Shown here piece after piece: positions 8,157-17,690 of a stretch of 64,000 nucleotides of DNA. A model generated the notes under the pieces. That model was given only the letters and a program-made list of their open reading frames with translations, was not told where the DNA came from and searched no databases. The position numbers and the translations under genes are program-made. Source of the stretch: Rubellicoccus peritrichatus (GTDB lineage Bacteria > Verrucomicrobiota > Verrucomicrobiia > Opitutales > Cerasicoccaceae). The first letter of the stretch is position 1. The number at the start of each line of letters is the position of its first letter. The DNA is taken from positions 4,955,001 through 5,019,000 of the forward strand of contig NZ_CP136920.1 of NCBI RefSeq assembly GCF_033100135.1, written 5' to 3'.

Positions 8157-8993
8157 ATGGCGAAAAGGCAGTCGAACAACGAAATTTCTTTCGCACGAAT
8201 AAGATCAATACTTAGACCGTTGCGGCAGCATACACAGCATCAGATTCGCATTCGACAAATTCGCCATAAACTACGTAATCCTCATGACTTACAGTATCTT
8301 TTCATCCTGGGATTCATGCGCTCAGGAAGCTCCTTACTCTCTAACATTCTATCCAGTAACAATGGACTTTGCGGCTATGGAGAAACCCATCGCGTATACA
8401 CCAGACAAGAAGACCTGATTGATCTTTCTTTCGACTTGTGTATTAAGTCCGATGTCTTGCCAACACCAAGACTCGTATACTTCGACAAAATCCTCCATGA
8501 CTATATCGAAGACGAATCATACTATTCATTGCCTAATATTTTGTTTCTCTTCCTCATTCGCGATGCGCGTGACACAGCATGCAGCACCCAAAGAATGTTC
8601 ATGAGAGAAAATGAGAACCCCAATCAAATGACACTTGATTACACCCGAGACCGCAGCAAAAAGCTTCAATCTATTCTTAATCAAATTAAAATTAAAAAAA
8701 ATATAGCTGCTCTAAGATATGAAGACTTAGTCAAACATCCAAACAAAACATTAACAGCACTAAGGCATTTCATTGGTTTATCCGAAGCTCTCACACCAGA
8801 TTATAAAAGAAGCTGGCACACCGGTGTTAAAGGACTTGGCGATTCCTCGGATGCAATTAAAACCGGTAAAATCGTCAAAGCACAAGGTGCCTTAAATTCG
8901 ACCTTACCCGAAGAAATCCAGCTCTCCTGCGAACAGTCCCAACGCCCTTTAGTCCAGGAACTTGAAAATCAAGGCTTCTTCCTCAACATATAA
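8157..8993 (+). CDS. PAPS-dependent sulfotransferase family protein
   Basis: 278 residues. Sulfotransferases move sulfate from PAPS to a sugar hydroxyl. The 5'-phosphosulfate loop is visible as LGFMRSGSSLLSNIL (about 51-65), and the 3'-phosphate-binding segment as FLIRDARDTACS (about 135-146). LRYEDLVKHPNKTL (about 180-193) is the usual late motif before the final helices. The first 45 residues are basic and not part of the fold. Base composition is visibly more A/T-rich than in neighbouring genes (an A-run near 8690-8703), which with the flanking gaps may mark later acquisition. In this operon it most likely sulfates the exported polysaccharide, a common trait of marine glycans. Confidence 0.85.
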   Translation: MAKRQSNNEISFARIRSILRPLRQHTQHQIRIRQIRHKLRNPHDLQYLFILGFMRSGSSLLSNILSSNNGLCGYGETHRVYTRQEDLIDLSFDLCIKSDVLPTPRLVYFDKILHDYIEDESYYSLPNILFLFLIRDARDTACSTQRMFMRENENPNQMTLDYTRDRSKKLQSILNQIKIKKNIAALRYEDLVKHPNKTLTALRHFIGLSEALTPDYKRSWHTGVKGLGDSSDAIKTGKIVKAQGALNSTLPEEIQLSCEQSQRPLVQELENQGFFLNI

Positions 8994-9037
8994 GCTTAGT
9001 ATTGGGAAACAATTAACTGTCATCGCTTAAACACAAC

Positions 9038-10042
9038 ATGGATAAGCAAACTAATGTCGCCATCATTGACGTCTGGTTAGGTCCTTGGCCCATCTGGACT
9101 CAGGCATGGCTTTTAAGCTGCTATCACAATCCTACCATCAACTGGCTGGTCTTTTGTGAAGAACCTCCACCCAATGCCAAAGACTATCCGAATGTCAGCT
9201 TTATTCCCATATCCAATGCTGAATTCGAAAATCGTGCCTCAAAAATACTCGGATTCGATTGCAAAATTCCGCGGGCGCACAAGATCTGTGATTACAGACC
9301 ACTCTATGGCCTTATTTTTGAAGAGGAATTGAAAGGGTTCGATTTCTGGGGTTGGGGCGACAATGATATTATATGGGGAGACATTCGTAAGTTCATCACT
9401 GAAGAACGCTTGACTAAGTATGACATTTTGACAGGCCTTCGCTGTTGTATCGCCGGACAATTCACTATCATTCGAAACACACGGAAGACCAATTTCCTTT
9501 GGCAAAAGGTTCCGGAATATAAGGAAAAACTACTCGGATCAGATAAAAGCGCGAACGTATGCGAGCGAGGCATCAATGAGGTACTCTTGCCTATCGAAAA
9601 GAGTGGCGATATTAAAGTATGGCGCAGGCAACTTCAGACCACGGATATCTACTGTGAGCCCTGGGACAAATGGGCACTTCAGGTTGAAGCAGAAGATCCA
9701 AGCGAAGACCTTTCCTACCGTTGGAGTTACGGACCATGCCACTGGCGAAAAGGACAACTCTTTGACACAACATCAGGTGAAGAATTCATGTTCTTCCATT
9801 TTCAACACTGGAAAGGAGCCTTCAAAACACTTCCACCCGTTTACTGTCCGTTGGACACTGCGAGAATAGATATAGATACGACAGGTATTTGGCCAGTTTT
9901 TGAAAAGAACAGTATCATTCGTCAGGCTCAAACTTACCTCCATCAATCACCAGCCTTTCTTAAAAACCCAAAACTTCTTCGCGAAAGACTTGGGCTTCAT
10001 CGTGGTCGCTATCGGACTAATAAAGCTGCATCCGACTCCTAA
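9038..10042 (+). CDS. DUF6625 family putative glycosyltransferase
   Basis: 334 residues. The sequence follows the pattern of the DUF6625 family found in capsule and LPS loci: a first strand with WLGPWPIWTQAWLLSCYHNPTINWLVF, then KICDYRPLYGLIFEEEL, then FWGWGDNDIIWGDIRKFI, where the Asp-Asn-Asp resembles a GT-A metal-binding DxD. A C-terminal FHFQHWKG could supply metal-binding histidines. The function is inferred to be sugar transfer; donor and acceptor are unknown. The stop TAA shares its last A with the ATG of the next gene. Confidence 0.75.
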   Translation: MDKQTNVAIIDVWLGPWPIWTQAWLLSCYHNPTINWLVFCEEPPPNAKDYPNVSFIPISNAEFENRASKILGFDCKIPRAHKICDYRPLYGLIFEEELKGFDFWGWGDNDIIWGDIRKFITEERLTKYDILTGLRCCIAGQFTIIRNTRKTNFLWQKVPEYKEKLLGSDKSANVCERGINEVLLPIEKSGDIKVWRRQLQTTDIYCEPWDKWALQVEAEDPSEDLSYRWSYGPCHWRKGQLFDTTSGEEFMFFHFQHWKGAFKTLPPVYCPLDTARIDIDTTGIWPVFEKNSIIRQAQTYLHQSPAFLKNPKLLRERLGLHRGRYRTNKAASDS

Positions 10043-11385
10043 TGCCTAAAGCGCATTACATTTTCGCATTACCAGAATGGCTGCCTAAGCTTGGCGGACT
10101 CGCTACCTTCTATGTGCAATTGGGAAAACTCTTTTGTGAACAAGGTATAGAGGTAACGGTACTTGTTGCGCAAAAAGATTTAGACACATCCGGATGGCCG
10201 GGGTTACGAATTGTCAATCTGGAGAAAGCCAAAAATCAATGGCGCGGCGAACTTTCCAAATTCTTGCCTGAAGATTGGTCACTATCATCCTATGCCCTAG
10301 CTCATGGCTTTGCCATACGAGATTGGCTGATTGCCAATACTAAAGCCGACGATAAAAACATCGTTTTTGCAGCAGAGTTTTTAGGGTATGCATCAATACT
10401 CTGCGACGAAAAGCTTCCTCCTATTATTGTGACAGCACATGGTTCCATTGGTCAGATGGAAAAAAACTCTCAAGAGCAACTTGGTGCAGGTGATATTGAT
10501 TTTATCCGGTCACTTGAAAGTGAATCTCTCTTAAGAGCTGACGTCGCAACGGCCTATAGTCCATCGAATGCAAAAGAATGGACTAAGGCTTTGAGGCAAG
10601 AAATCACATTTGTTCCGCCACCTTTCATACTGCCAGGTCGATTAGAAAAACAATCATCCGGAAAAGAAATCAAAGGAATAGTGGTTGGTCGATTACAAGA
10701 CTGGAAAGGCGCGATAGTTCTTGCTCAAGCACTCGAAAAATTACCCGATACTCTTCCCTTGAGTATCGATTGGATCGGCGCTGACACACAGTCCTCACCC
10801 AAAGGTGAATCCATGGCAAAATGGCTGGAAAGCGAATTCCCCAAGGTATGGGCCAGGCGTTTTAATTGGCTGGGACCCCTACCCCGCAACGAAGTTGCTC
10901 AAAGACAAAGTGAAGCAGACTTTGCACTGATTCCATCAAATTGGGACACACTCAATTTCACTGCTTTGGAGGCCATGAGCGCGGGAACTCCAGTCATTAT
11001 ATCAACCGCCGCTGGAGCAAGCTACCTTGTAGAAAGCGGGCACAATGGTTTTGTCTTTCCGGCTGGCGATGCAGATGCCTTAAACAAGATCCTGATGCAA
11101 CTTACGAATGAGCCATCCACCTTGATCGATTGTGGAATCAAAGCCCGCTCAACAATGGAAGCTCAATTCAAGCCTGATGAAATAGTTCGACGCTACAGTG
11201 AGCTTGCAGAGAATGCAAAAGAAGCTGCCGCAAATCCACTTGCCTATCTTCGCAAAGGTGGAACCGCAACAGCCTTGAGTTCGATTATCGACACGCTCTC
11301 AAGTGGCAACGATTTACCCAAGCGCGGTGGCCGAGAGCTATTTTCGGCACTTACCCAAAAGCTCGGCAATCGCATCGGGTTCTAA
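10042..11385 (+). CDS. Glycosyltransferase family 4 protein
   Basis: 447 residues with the two Rossmann halves of a GT-B enzyme. The N-terminal half contains LPKLGGLATFYVQLGK, the glycine-rich start of many GT4 donors' partners. The C-terminal half begins IKGIVVGRLQDWKGA and holds the donor-site segment IPSNWDTLNFTALEAMSAGTPV; the usual E-x7-E pattern is partly replaced (Asp-Thr in place of Glu-Gly-Phe). A retaining transfer from a nucleotide sugar is expected. It lies in the EPS run, overlapping the previous stop by one base and abutting the next ATG with no gap. Confidence 0.85.
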   Translation: MPKAHYIFALPEWLPKLGGLATFYVQLGKLFCEQGIEVTVLVAQKDLDTSGWPGLRIVNLEKAKNQWRGELSKFLPEDWSLSSYALAHGFAIRDWLIANTKADDKNIVFAAEFLGYASILCDEKLPPIIVTAHGSIGQMEKNSQEQLGAGDIDFIRSLESESLLRADVATAYSPSNAKEWTKALRQEITFVPPPFILPGRLEKQSSGKEIKGIVVGRLQDWKGAIVLAQALEKLPDTLPLSIDWIGADTQSSPKGESMAKWLESEFPKVWARRFNWLGPLPRNEVAQRQSEADFALIPSNWDTLNFTALEAMSAGTPVIISTAAGASYLVESGHNGFVFPAGDADALNKILMQLTNEPSTLIDCGIKARSTMEAQFKPDEIVRRYSELAENAKEAAANPLAYLRKGGTATALSSIIDTLSSGNDLPKRGGRELFSALTQKLGNRIGF

Positions 11386-12330
11386 ATGAATGATAGCAGT
11401 AGCACTCCTATTGTTTCGGTTCTTATGCCGGTATATAATGCTGAGCATTACCTCAAAGAAGCCGTGGAGAGTATCTTAGCTCAAACATATAAAAACTTCG
11501 AATTCGTGATTGTTGATGACGGCTCCACGGATCGCAGCTTAGAAGTTCTAAATGATTTTGCGAAAAATGATTCTCGCATAAAAATCATTTCCAGACCCAA
11601 TACAGGTATTGTCGGAGCTTTGAATGACGGGCTGAAGAACTGCAGTGGAAAATACACAGCCAGAATGGATGCTGATGATATTGCCCATATCCAACGGCTT
11701 GAAAAACAAAGCAACTATCTCGAAAACAATGAAGACACTATAGCAGTTGGATCACGTGTTCGAATGGTAGACTCTGAAGGTGACTTCATTTGGGATTATC
11801 AACCTCCAATCAACAACAACGAAATACTTGAGCAATTAAGTACCGGCAACGGTGGTGCCTTGATTCATCCTGCCGCAATGTTTCGTAGCAAGGCTCTGAT
11901 GACCGTTAATGGTTACAAAGAAAAATGGTGCCATATCGAAGATCTCGATCTTTATCTCAGACTGTCAGAGTTGGGAGCTTTCCATAATCTATCCGACGCT
12001 CTCTTAGATTACAGGCAGCATTTTACAAGTGCCAATGCTACCAAAGCCAGGGAACAAGCAGATCTCATAGCTCAGCGCTTAGCAGAAGAGGCGGTAACGA
12101 ATGCAACGTCAGCCTTAAGAACAAAGCCAACTTCCCAGCTGGATATACGGTTACAATGGACTCGTTGGGCCATCGACATCCACAACTACGCAGGATTTCG
12201 AAAGCATGCACGCGGCATCTTGAAGACTGCGCCATTTTCAAAACATAGCTGTGCACTCCTAAGCATGACTATTGCACATATATTCCATCGACTCACTCGC
12301 TTGGTAACTAGAGGGAGTTCCCATCAATGA
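11386..12330 (+). CDS. Glycosyltransferase family 2 protein
   Basis: 314 residues. A GT-A fold domain occupies the first 220: VSVLMPVYNAEHYL, the nucleotide-binding VDDGSTD, then the DxD-like MDADD, and a late EDLDLYLRL for the catalytic-base region. The rest is a helical tail. Inverting sugar transfer from a nucleotide sugar is expected. It overlaps the next gene by ATGA, so the two are probably translated together. Confidence 0.9.
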   Translation: MNDSSSTPIVSVLMPVYNAEHYLKEAVESILAQTYKNFEFVIVDDGSTDRSLEVLNDFAKNDSRIKIISRPNTGIVGALNDGLKNCSGKYTARMDADDIAHIQRLEKQSNYLENNEDTIAVGSRVRMVDSEGDFIWDYQPPINNNEILEQLSTGNGGALIHPAAMFRSKALMTVNGYKEKWCHIEDLDLYLRLSELGAFHNLSDALLDYRQHFTSANATKAREQADLIAQRLAEEAVTNATSALRTKPTSQLDIRLQWTRWAIDIHNYAGFRKHARGILKTAPFSKHSCALLSMTIAHIFHRLTRLVTRGSSHQ

Positions 12331-13244
12331 AGCGTCTTGCTGTTATCATCTGCACTTATGCTCCGAATATGGATTTCCTGACGCGGACGTTGGATGCCCT
12401 CAACAAACAAGATCTATCCACTGAAAAATGGCGCTTGGTCATTGTAGATAATGCATCTCCTAATCCTCTGTCCAAAGACTTATTGAAGCCACTCATCAAG
12501 CGCGATTTCGAACTCATAACAGAAGCAAAGCCGGGACTCGTTTTTGCAAGACTGGCTGGCTATGAGGCAACTGATGAAGAAATTCTTGTTTATGTTGATG
12601 ACGATAATCTACTCGCTACAGATTATCTCTCCAAAGCGTTGGAGATTGCTGAGCAATATCCGTTCCTCGGTGCCTGGAGCGGGAATCTGGTCGGTGAATT
12701 TGAAAAAGAACCGACACCAGATCTCATTCCTTATCTTGATCATCTTGCCCTGCGAGAAGTGAAGCAAGAGGCATGGGCAAATTTCCCAAACTACAATTGT
12801 TCTCCATGGGGAGCAGGCATGTGCCTTCACCGTAGAGTTATGACTGCTTACAAAAAGAGCATGGACTCACCTCATCGTTCAAGCCTGGGCGTCAAAGGGA
12901 AATCTTTGGCACGTGGTGAAGATACAGACATTGCCTATATCGCTTGTTCCATTGGTCTTGGCATTGGTGTCTTTCCACAACTTATATTGACTCATATTAT
13001 TCCTACGAATCGCCTTGAAAAAGATTATCTACGACGCATTGCAGAAGAATCTACATTTGCCAATGTCATGGTAAGTTTCTTACACGGACTTCCATTACCC
13101 CCTACGCCAACGACACTGGGCAGAATCAAACGCTTATTCAGTCGTCTGACTCAAGCTGGGACTTTTGAACACGAAATTGAAGAAGCGAACATCAGGGGCA
13201 TTAAACGTGCTTTAAATGCGATTAAAAACAGTAATTCAAATTAA
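12327..13244 (+). CDS. Glycosyltransferase family 2 protein
   Basis: 305 residues. GT-A features: AVIICTYAPNMDFL at the N-terminus, VDNASPNP for nucleotide binding, VYVDDDN as the DxD metal site, and WGAGMCLHRRV plus GEDTDIAY downstream. It resembles the gene at 15787, which has the same 'VDNAS...DDDN' spacing, suggesting the two are paralogues acting on successive or alternative sugars. The ATG overlaps the previous stop by four bases. Confidence 0.9.
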   Translation: MKRLAVIICTYAPNMDFLTRTLDALNKQDLSTEKWRLVIVDNASPNPLSKDLLKPLIKRDFELITEAKPGLVFARLAGYEATDEEILVYVDDDNLLATDYLSKALEIAEQYPFLGAWSGNLVGEFEKEPTPDLIPYLDHLALREVKQEAWANFPNYNCSPWGAGMCLHRRVMTAYKKSMDSPHRSSLGVKGKSLARGEDTDIAYIACSIGLGIGVFPQLILTHIIPTNRLEKDYLRRIAEESTFANVMVSFLHGLPLPPTPTTLGRIKRLFSRLTQAGTFEHEIEEANIRGIKRALNAIKNSNSN

Positions 13245-13247
13245 AAA

Positions 13248-13967
13248 ATGTTTATTACAAAAACAATACGCGAATTCCTAGAAAAGAAAGGTTATCGGGT
13301 TTTTAATCAAGAAAACTTACCGACCGGGATCGATCTTGCACTTGATCTTCAACGAATCCCCCAGACACCTGATTTACAGATAATTTTTGATATTGGCGCG
13401 AATGAAGGACAAACCGTTTTCGCTATGCGAAAACAATTCCCCCAAGCAAAGATCCATGCTTTTGAGCCTGTAGCAGAAACCTTTTCCAGACTTAAGGAAA
13501 ACACCAAAAATCTGCCTGATCTAATTACTGAAAACATTGCTCTTGGAGACACAACCAGAACGCAGGAAATCGCATTACATAAAAATAGTCATATCAATAG
13601 TTTACGCAGCATCAAACCTTCCAACGACAATACCAAAACAGAATCAATCAGTGTAGTAACTCTAGATGAATATTGCAGCAAGAATGGCATCAAAAAGATT
13701 GATCTCCTCAAAATTGATACCGAAGGATTTGAAATTGAAGTTTGCAAAGGTGCTGCCAAGACCCTGAAGGAAGCGACAATTCCTTTCATACTAGCCGAAG
13801 TCGACTTCAGGAATGAAAGGAGTGGGCATACGCCTTACTGTGAGCTAAGTCAGTATCTTGCGCCATATGGCTTTAAGACACATGCATTTTACGATATCAG
13901 CCATTCTCCCGATGATCCACGAGACATCAATTATTGTAACGTCCTCTTCGCCCGAAATAGCTCATAA
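13248..13967 (+). CDS. FkbM-family SAM-dependent methyltransferase
   Basis: 239 residues. The SAM-binding first motif is IIFDIGANEGQTVFAM; the acidic strand-two end is IHAFEPV. A family signature, LLKIDTEGFEIEVCKGA, lies at about 155-170. FkbM-type enzymes O-methylate sugars or polyketides. Here methylation of a glycan sugar or a chain-end cap is likely, which would suit recognition by the Wzt C-terminal domain. A second, more distant FkbM protein is encoded at 18614. Confidence 0.88.
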   Translation: MFITKTIREFLEKKGYRVFNQENLPTGIDLALDLQRIPQTPDLQIIFDIGANEGQTVFAMRKQFPQAKIHAFEPVAETFSRLKENTKNLPDLITENIALGDTTRTQEIALHKNSHINSLRSIKPSNDNTKTESISVVTLDEYCSKNGIKKIDLLKIDTEGFEIEVCKGAAKTLKEATIPFILAEVDFRNERSGHTPYCELSQYLAPYGFKTHAFYDISHSPDDPRDINYCNVLFARNSS

Positions 13968-14998
13968 TGCTAAATGAGCGCATGGACATAAAAAGAACAT
14001 TACCAGCGAATTACCGTAAAGAAGACGAAGCTTTGTTTCGTGAGCACTTAAGCTACGCATTACCTCAAACCGGACCGATTCATTTTCACAATACTCTGGC
14101 TTCTGGCATGAGCTATCTAGTTCAAGGCATACGCTTACTTCCTGAATCCTTTCCTGATACACTGGAATCCTCGGAATGGAAATGGGAATGGAATGCACAT
14201 GCGAAAATTGGTACTCGAATAAGAACTCTCCTGAATATCTGGCGCCATCGTACAGGCAAAAGCATTTCGGAACCCGCGATTTGGTTTACCGACACGTGGT
14301 CCCTCAGTTACTATTTTTGGTTTATCGAAACCCTTCCGCGTTTATGCTCTGTTGAATCGCTTTGGCGAAAAGGTAATCCAGTTTTTTTACCTGAGCGCTT
14401 TTTGGACGTCGAGTTCGTCCGTGATAGCATTGAAAGATTCAACATACCTCGCCTCGAAACAATTCCAGCTACACAAAGTCTACTTTTCAAAGATCTGGTC
14501 ATTCCCAAAAGAACAGCTGGGATACATCACACGCATCCGACTTATCTCACTCGAGCAGCTGAAATCCTGCGAGGGGAAAACCCACCGCAACCAAAGCGAA
14601 AAATCCATATCAGCCGCAAAAAAGCTCGAATGCGAAAATTTGTTAATCAAGAGGAAGTGGATGCAGTCTTCGACAAGTTTGATTACGAAACAGTGAACAT
14701 GGAGGATCTATCGTGGAATGAGCAAGCTCAACTGATGATAGAGGCTCGTGTCCTTGCCTCTATTCACGGAGCAGGACTGGCTAACATGGTGCTAATGCAG
14801 CCGGGAAGCCTGGTATTGGAAATGCGTATGAAGGGGCCGTTCAATAGTAGTTACTTCAATATGGCTAGCGCATGTAAGCACCCGTATTTCTATATGACCT
14901 GCGAACCTGCACATGAGGGAGTTCATGAGCAGCAAAATGATTTCATTATCGATATAAATGAGTTAGGCAAAACTCTCGAGCAAATCGAATCCTACTAG
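13967..14998 (+). CDS. GT61 (DUF563) glycosyltransferase
   Basis: 343 residues. Members of this family are best known from plant xylan and glycan xylosylation and eukaryotic O-GlcNAc transfer; bacterial ones sit in capsule loci. Visible signatures: SLSYYFWFIETLPRL early, the basic IHISRKKARMRKFVN in the middle, and SIHGAGLANMVLMQPGSLVLEM near the end, the most conserved block of the family. The start ATG overlaps the preceding TAA by one base; an internal ATG at 13982 is possible. Sugar unknown. Confidence 0.87.
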   Translation: MLNERMDIKRTLPANYRKEDEALFREHLSYALPQTGPIHFHNTLASGMSYLVQGIRLLPESFPDTLESSEWKWEWNAHAKIGTRIRTLLNIWRHRTGKSISEPAIWFTDTWSLSYYFWFIETLPRLCSVESLWRKGNPVFLPERFLDVEFVRDSIERFNIPRLETIPATQSLLFKDLVIPKRTAGIHHTHPTYLTRAAEILRGENPPQPKRKIHISRKKARMRKFVNQEEVDAVFDKFDYETVNMEDLSWNEQAQLMIEARVLASIHGAGLANMVLMQPGSLVLEMRMKGPFNSSYFNMASACKHPYFYMTCEPAHEGVHEQQNDFIIDINELGKTLEQIESY

Positions 14999-15001
14999 TC
15001 G

Positions 15002-15787
15002 TTGAAACCCATTTTATCCATCATCACACCAGTTCTAAATGCCGAGCATTTCATTGTCGGATGTCTTGAGAACGTTGCATCTCAAAATCGCAAAGATATT
15101 GAACATCTCGTCATTGATGGAGGATCTACTGACAATACTCGATCATTCACATTGGCATTTGCGGAAACTACGGAACATACCGTACGCCTAATAGACGGAG
15201 AGGGCACCAGTCAAAGTGAAGCATTAAACCTTGGCATTAATGAAGCCCAATCAGATATACTTGGTATCCTAAACGCTGATGATTTCTATGAGGCAGGAGT
15301 AATTGAGCGTGTAATACAACGCTTCAATAAAGTTAAAAAAAAATGCTCATTTCTATGTGCTAATTGCAATGTCCTGAATCAGAAAGATGAGGTTACTTCT
15401 GTAAATAGACCTTCGAAAATGAAGCTTAGTGACCTCTTGGCTGGTCGCCCCTATCCCTGGAATCCGGCCGCCTACTTCTACCATAAGCTATTACATGAGA
15501 AAGTCGGCCCTTACGATAACATGGACCCATTGACGATGGACATTGATTTCATCCTCCGAGCAGTTCAGCATGCACATGTTGTCTATTTTGACGAAACATG
15601 GGGCAACTTCCGTTACATCCCAGGTGCAAAAACTTTTCAGCAAGGCGATGCCATTCTCGATAAAGTCGATAGTGTCCGAAAACGTTATTTAGACAGTGCC
15701 AGTATGAGAGTCAAAAGTGCCGCTCGGTGTAAGCAATTGATAGATAAACTTTCACACAAAGCAGGAAGAAAATTCGGAAGAACCTGA
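15002..15787 (+). CDS. Glycosyltransferase family 2 protein (WcaE-like)
   Basis: 261 residues starting at TTG 15002, three bases after the previous stop. GT-A motifs are SIITPVLNAEHFIV, VIDGGSTDNT and LNADDFY. The 'VIDGGSTD' variant and the layout resemble the WcaE/PGL-type colanic acid glycosyltransferases. A late MDIDFILRA occupies the catalytic-base position. It overlaps the following gene by one base (TGATG). Confidence 0.88.
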   Translation: MKPILSIITPVLNAEHFIVGCLENVASQNRKDIEHLVIDGGSTDNTRSFTLAFAETTEHTVRLIDGEGTSQSEALNLGINEAQSDILGILNADDFYEAGVIERVIQRFNKVKKKCSFLCANCNVLNQKDEVTSVNRPSKMKLSDLLAGRPYPWNPAAYFYHKLLHEKVGPYDNMDPLTMDIDFILRAVQHAHVVYFDETWGNFRYIPGAKTFQQGDAILDKVDSVRKRYLDSASMRVKSAARCKQLIDKLSHKAGRKFGRT

Positions 15788-16770
15788 TGGTGGAAAGTGA
15801 TACGAACTTGGGTTTAAGCATCATTGTCTGTTGTCATAACAGTGCCAAACGGTTACCCGAGACACTAACTCACCTTTCCCATCAGGACATTACAGAGGAT
15901 TGGGAAGTTATTGTGATAGACAACGCGTCCAGTGATAACACTTCAGAAATCGCAGAAACCTTTGCCGATCGTTTACCTCTCCGCGTTGTGCCTGAACCGC
16001 TCCCTGGGCTTTCTCATGCACGTCATCGTGGTTTTACCGAATCGAGTTTCGGGGTATTGGGATTCATCGATGATGACAATCACGTGCAAGCAGATTGGGC
16101 ACGACTTCTCTTAAACAACTTCAAAGAGCGAAGAGAAATTGGTGCCTGTGGTGGTCCAATCGTGGAAAAATGTGAAGTAAAACCACCTGAATGGTTTGAG
16201 AATTTCAAAGGCAATTACACCATATGGGCACCTCTTGATACGGCAGGTTATATGAACAGCCCGCTCTGCGGGGCAGGTCTTGGGATTCGAAAACAGGCAA
16301 TCGAACAACTACTCGCTAAGGGGTTCAAATCAATGCTCAGTGATCGCAAAGGTGCAAATCTAAGCTCAGGTGGTGACTTCGAACTAGGCTATGCCTTGCT
16401 TCTTACTGGTTGGAAGCTCTACTATGATCCAGCACTTATGCTGGAGCATTTCATCCCAAAAGAACGCCTTGTTTGGGATTACCTTTGTCGACTTAACTAT
16501 GGATTTGGCATGCAATCAGTCATCTTGGATATCTACAAAGCCTTGGCTGGTAACAGTCCTATGCCCAATTGGAGTAACGAAGTGAGTCGAACTCGGCTTG
16601 CTCGGTGGCGTCAACTGCCATCGCACATCATTACGAGCCTTGGTGGCAAAGAAGGTTCACCTGGAGAGATCCTTTGGCAATCCCAGTCCGGACGACTTTG
16701 GGCGCTATTGCAATGTAAACATGATTATTCAGGAATGGTTGAGACAGTAAGAGGACTGCGAAAAAACTGA
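15787..16770 (+). CDS. Glycosyltransferase family 2 protein
   Basis: 327 residues. GT-A motifs: LSIIVCCHNSAKRL, VIDNASSDNT, GFIDDDNHV, and a late GGDFELGYAL. The order of motifs and the unusual double-Asp 'DDDN' site match the gene at 12327, so the pair may come from an old duplication. It ends the first block of tightly packed EPS genes; a 220-bp gap follows. Confidence 0.9.
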   Translation: MVESDTNLGLSIIVCCHNSAKRLPETLTHLSHQDITEDWEVIVIDNASSDNTSEIAETFADRLPLRVVPEPLPGLSHARHRGFTESSFGVLGFIDDDNHVQADWARLLLNNFKERREIGACGGPIVEKCEVKPPEWFENFKGNYTIWAPLDTAGYMNSPLCGAGLGIRKQAIEQLLAKGFKSMLSDRKGANLSSGGDFELGYALLLTGWKLYYDPALMLEHFIPKERLVWDYLCRLNYGFGMQSVILDIYKALAGNSPMPNWSNEVSRTRLARWRQLPSHIITSLGGKEGSPGEILWQSQSGRLWALLQCKHDYSGMVETVRGLRKN

Positions 16771-16990
16771 ATGAGTCAAACTCGCCAATCAGGTAGATTG
16801 ATAAAAACTACTTGTCTAAATCGGCTTCAAATAAACCAACGAGACAATAGATAAAGAAGGCGAAAATGCTTCACTACACCCCTAAAAACTGCTTTTTTTT
16901 AAAATATTAGTTCCAGTAAATTTATTAAGGCACCAATCACACTACTTTAAACCAAATTGAAAACTACTCCTAACATATTATTCTTGAATC
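16771..16990 (+). other. Intergenic gap inside the EPS gene run
   Basis: This is the longest gap in the otherwise packed run, A/T-rich and without a recognisable gene. A 27-codon frame opens at ATG 16771 (MSQTRQSGRLIKT...) and stops before 16860; nothing resembling it is known to me. T8 at 16893-16900 has no convincing stem before it, so no terminator is called. The gap could hold an internal promoter for the genes from 16991 onward, or the scar of a lost gene. Confidence 0.4.
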
Positions 16991-17680
16991 ATGCCTAGAG
17001 TCAGTTGTGTCGTTTTTGCAGCCAAGCATATAGATCCTCAATGGATTAGAGGTAAATCCGTCATCGACGTAGGAGCATGCGATTTCAACGGCTCAATCCG
17101 CCCATTAATAGAGCAATGGGGATGTGCCTCATATCTCGGGGTTGATATGATCTCAGGTCGAGGAGTCGACAAAGTAATCAATGCTGACAATCTTATCGAT
17201 GAGTTCGGCGAAAACTCATTCGATGTAGTCCTTTCTTTGGAAATGATGGAGCACTCACGAAACTGGCAAGCTTCGCTGCATAACATGAAGCGCATCTGTA
17301 AGCCTGACGGTCTCCTAATCATCACAGCGCCATCCAAAGGTTACATGTATCATGGCTATCCGACAGACTTTTGGCGCTACCAACCTGAGGATTTTACTAA
17401 GATTCTCAGCGATTTTGATGTTATCGCCACTGAGTATGATGATGCCGGCCCTGGTGCATTTGTAGCAGCTCGAAAACCAACTGATTTCCAAGAGAAGGAT
17501 TTGGAGTACTATGAACTTTTCAGTGTCGTCACTGGCACTCATATATTCAAAGTTAAGGAAGAGCACTTCCAATGTAAATATTTCAAGAAAACCGTTCTTA
17601 AAATGAAGATTAAAGGCGGTCTTGAACAAACTTACCGCAAACTTGGTCGCATTTTGACCAAGCTACTTGGCATCAAATAA
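16991..17680 (+). CDS. Class I SAM-dependent methyltransferase
   Basis: 229 residues. Motif I is VIDVGACDFNGS, motif II is YLGVDMISG, and the Methyltransf_11-type LSLEMMEHSRNW lies at about 85-96, followed by the LIITAPSKG strand. Catalytic residues do not reveal the substrate. In this cluster a sugar or polysaccharide-end methylation is the natural guess. It is the first gene after the 220-bp gap and is followed by a GT gene 10 bases later. Confidence 0.82.
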   Translation: MPRVSCVVFAAKHIDPQWIRGKSVIDVGACDFNGSIRPLIEQWGCASYLGVDMISGRGVDKVINADNLIDEFGENSFDVVLSLEMMEHSRNWQASLHNMKRICKPDGLLIITAPSKGYMYHGYPTDFWRYQPEDFTKILSDFDVIATEYDDAGPGAFVAARKPTDFQEKDLEYYELFSVVTGTHIFKVKEEHFQCKYFKKTVLKMKIKGGLEQTYRKLGRILTKLLGIK

Positions 17681-17690
17681 GACGTCGAAA

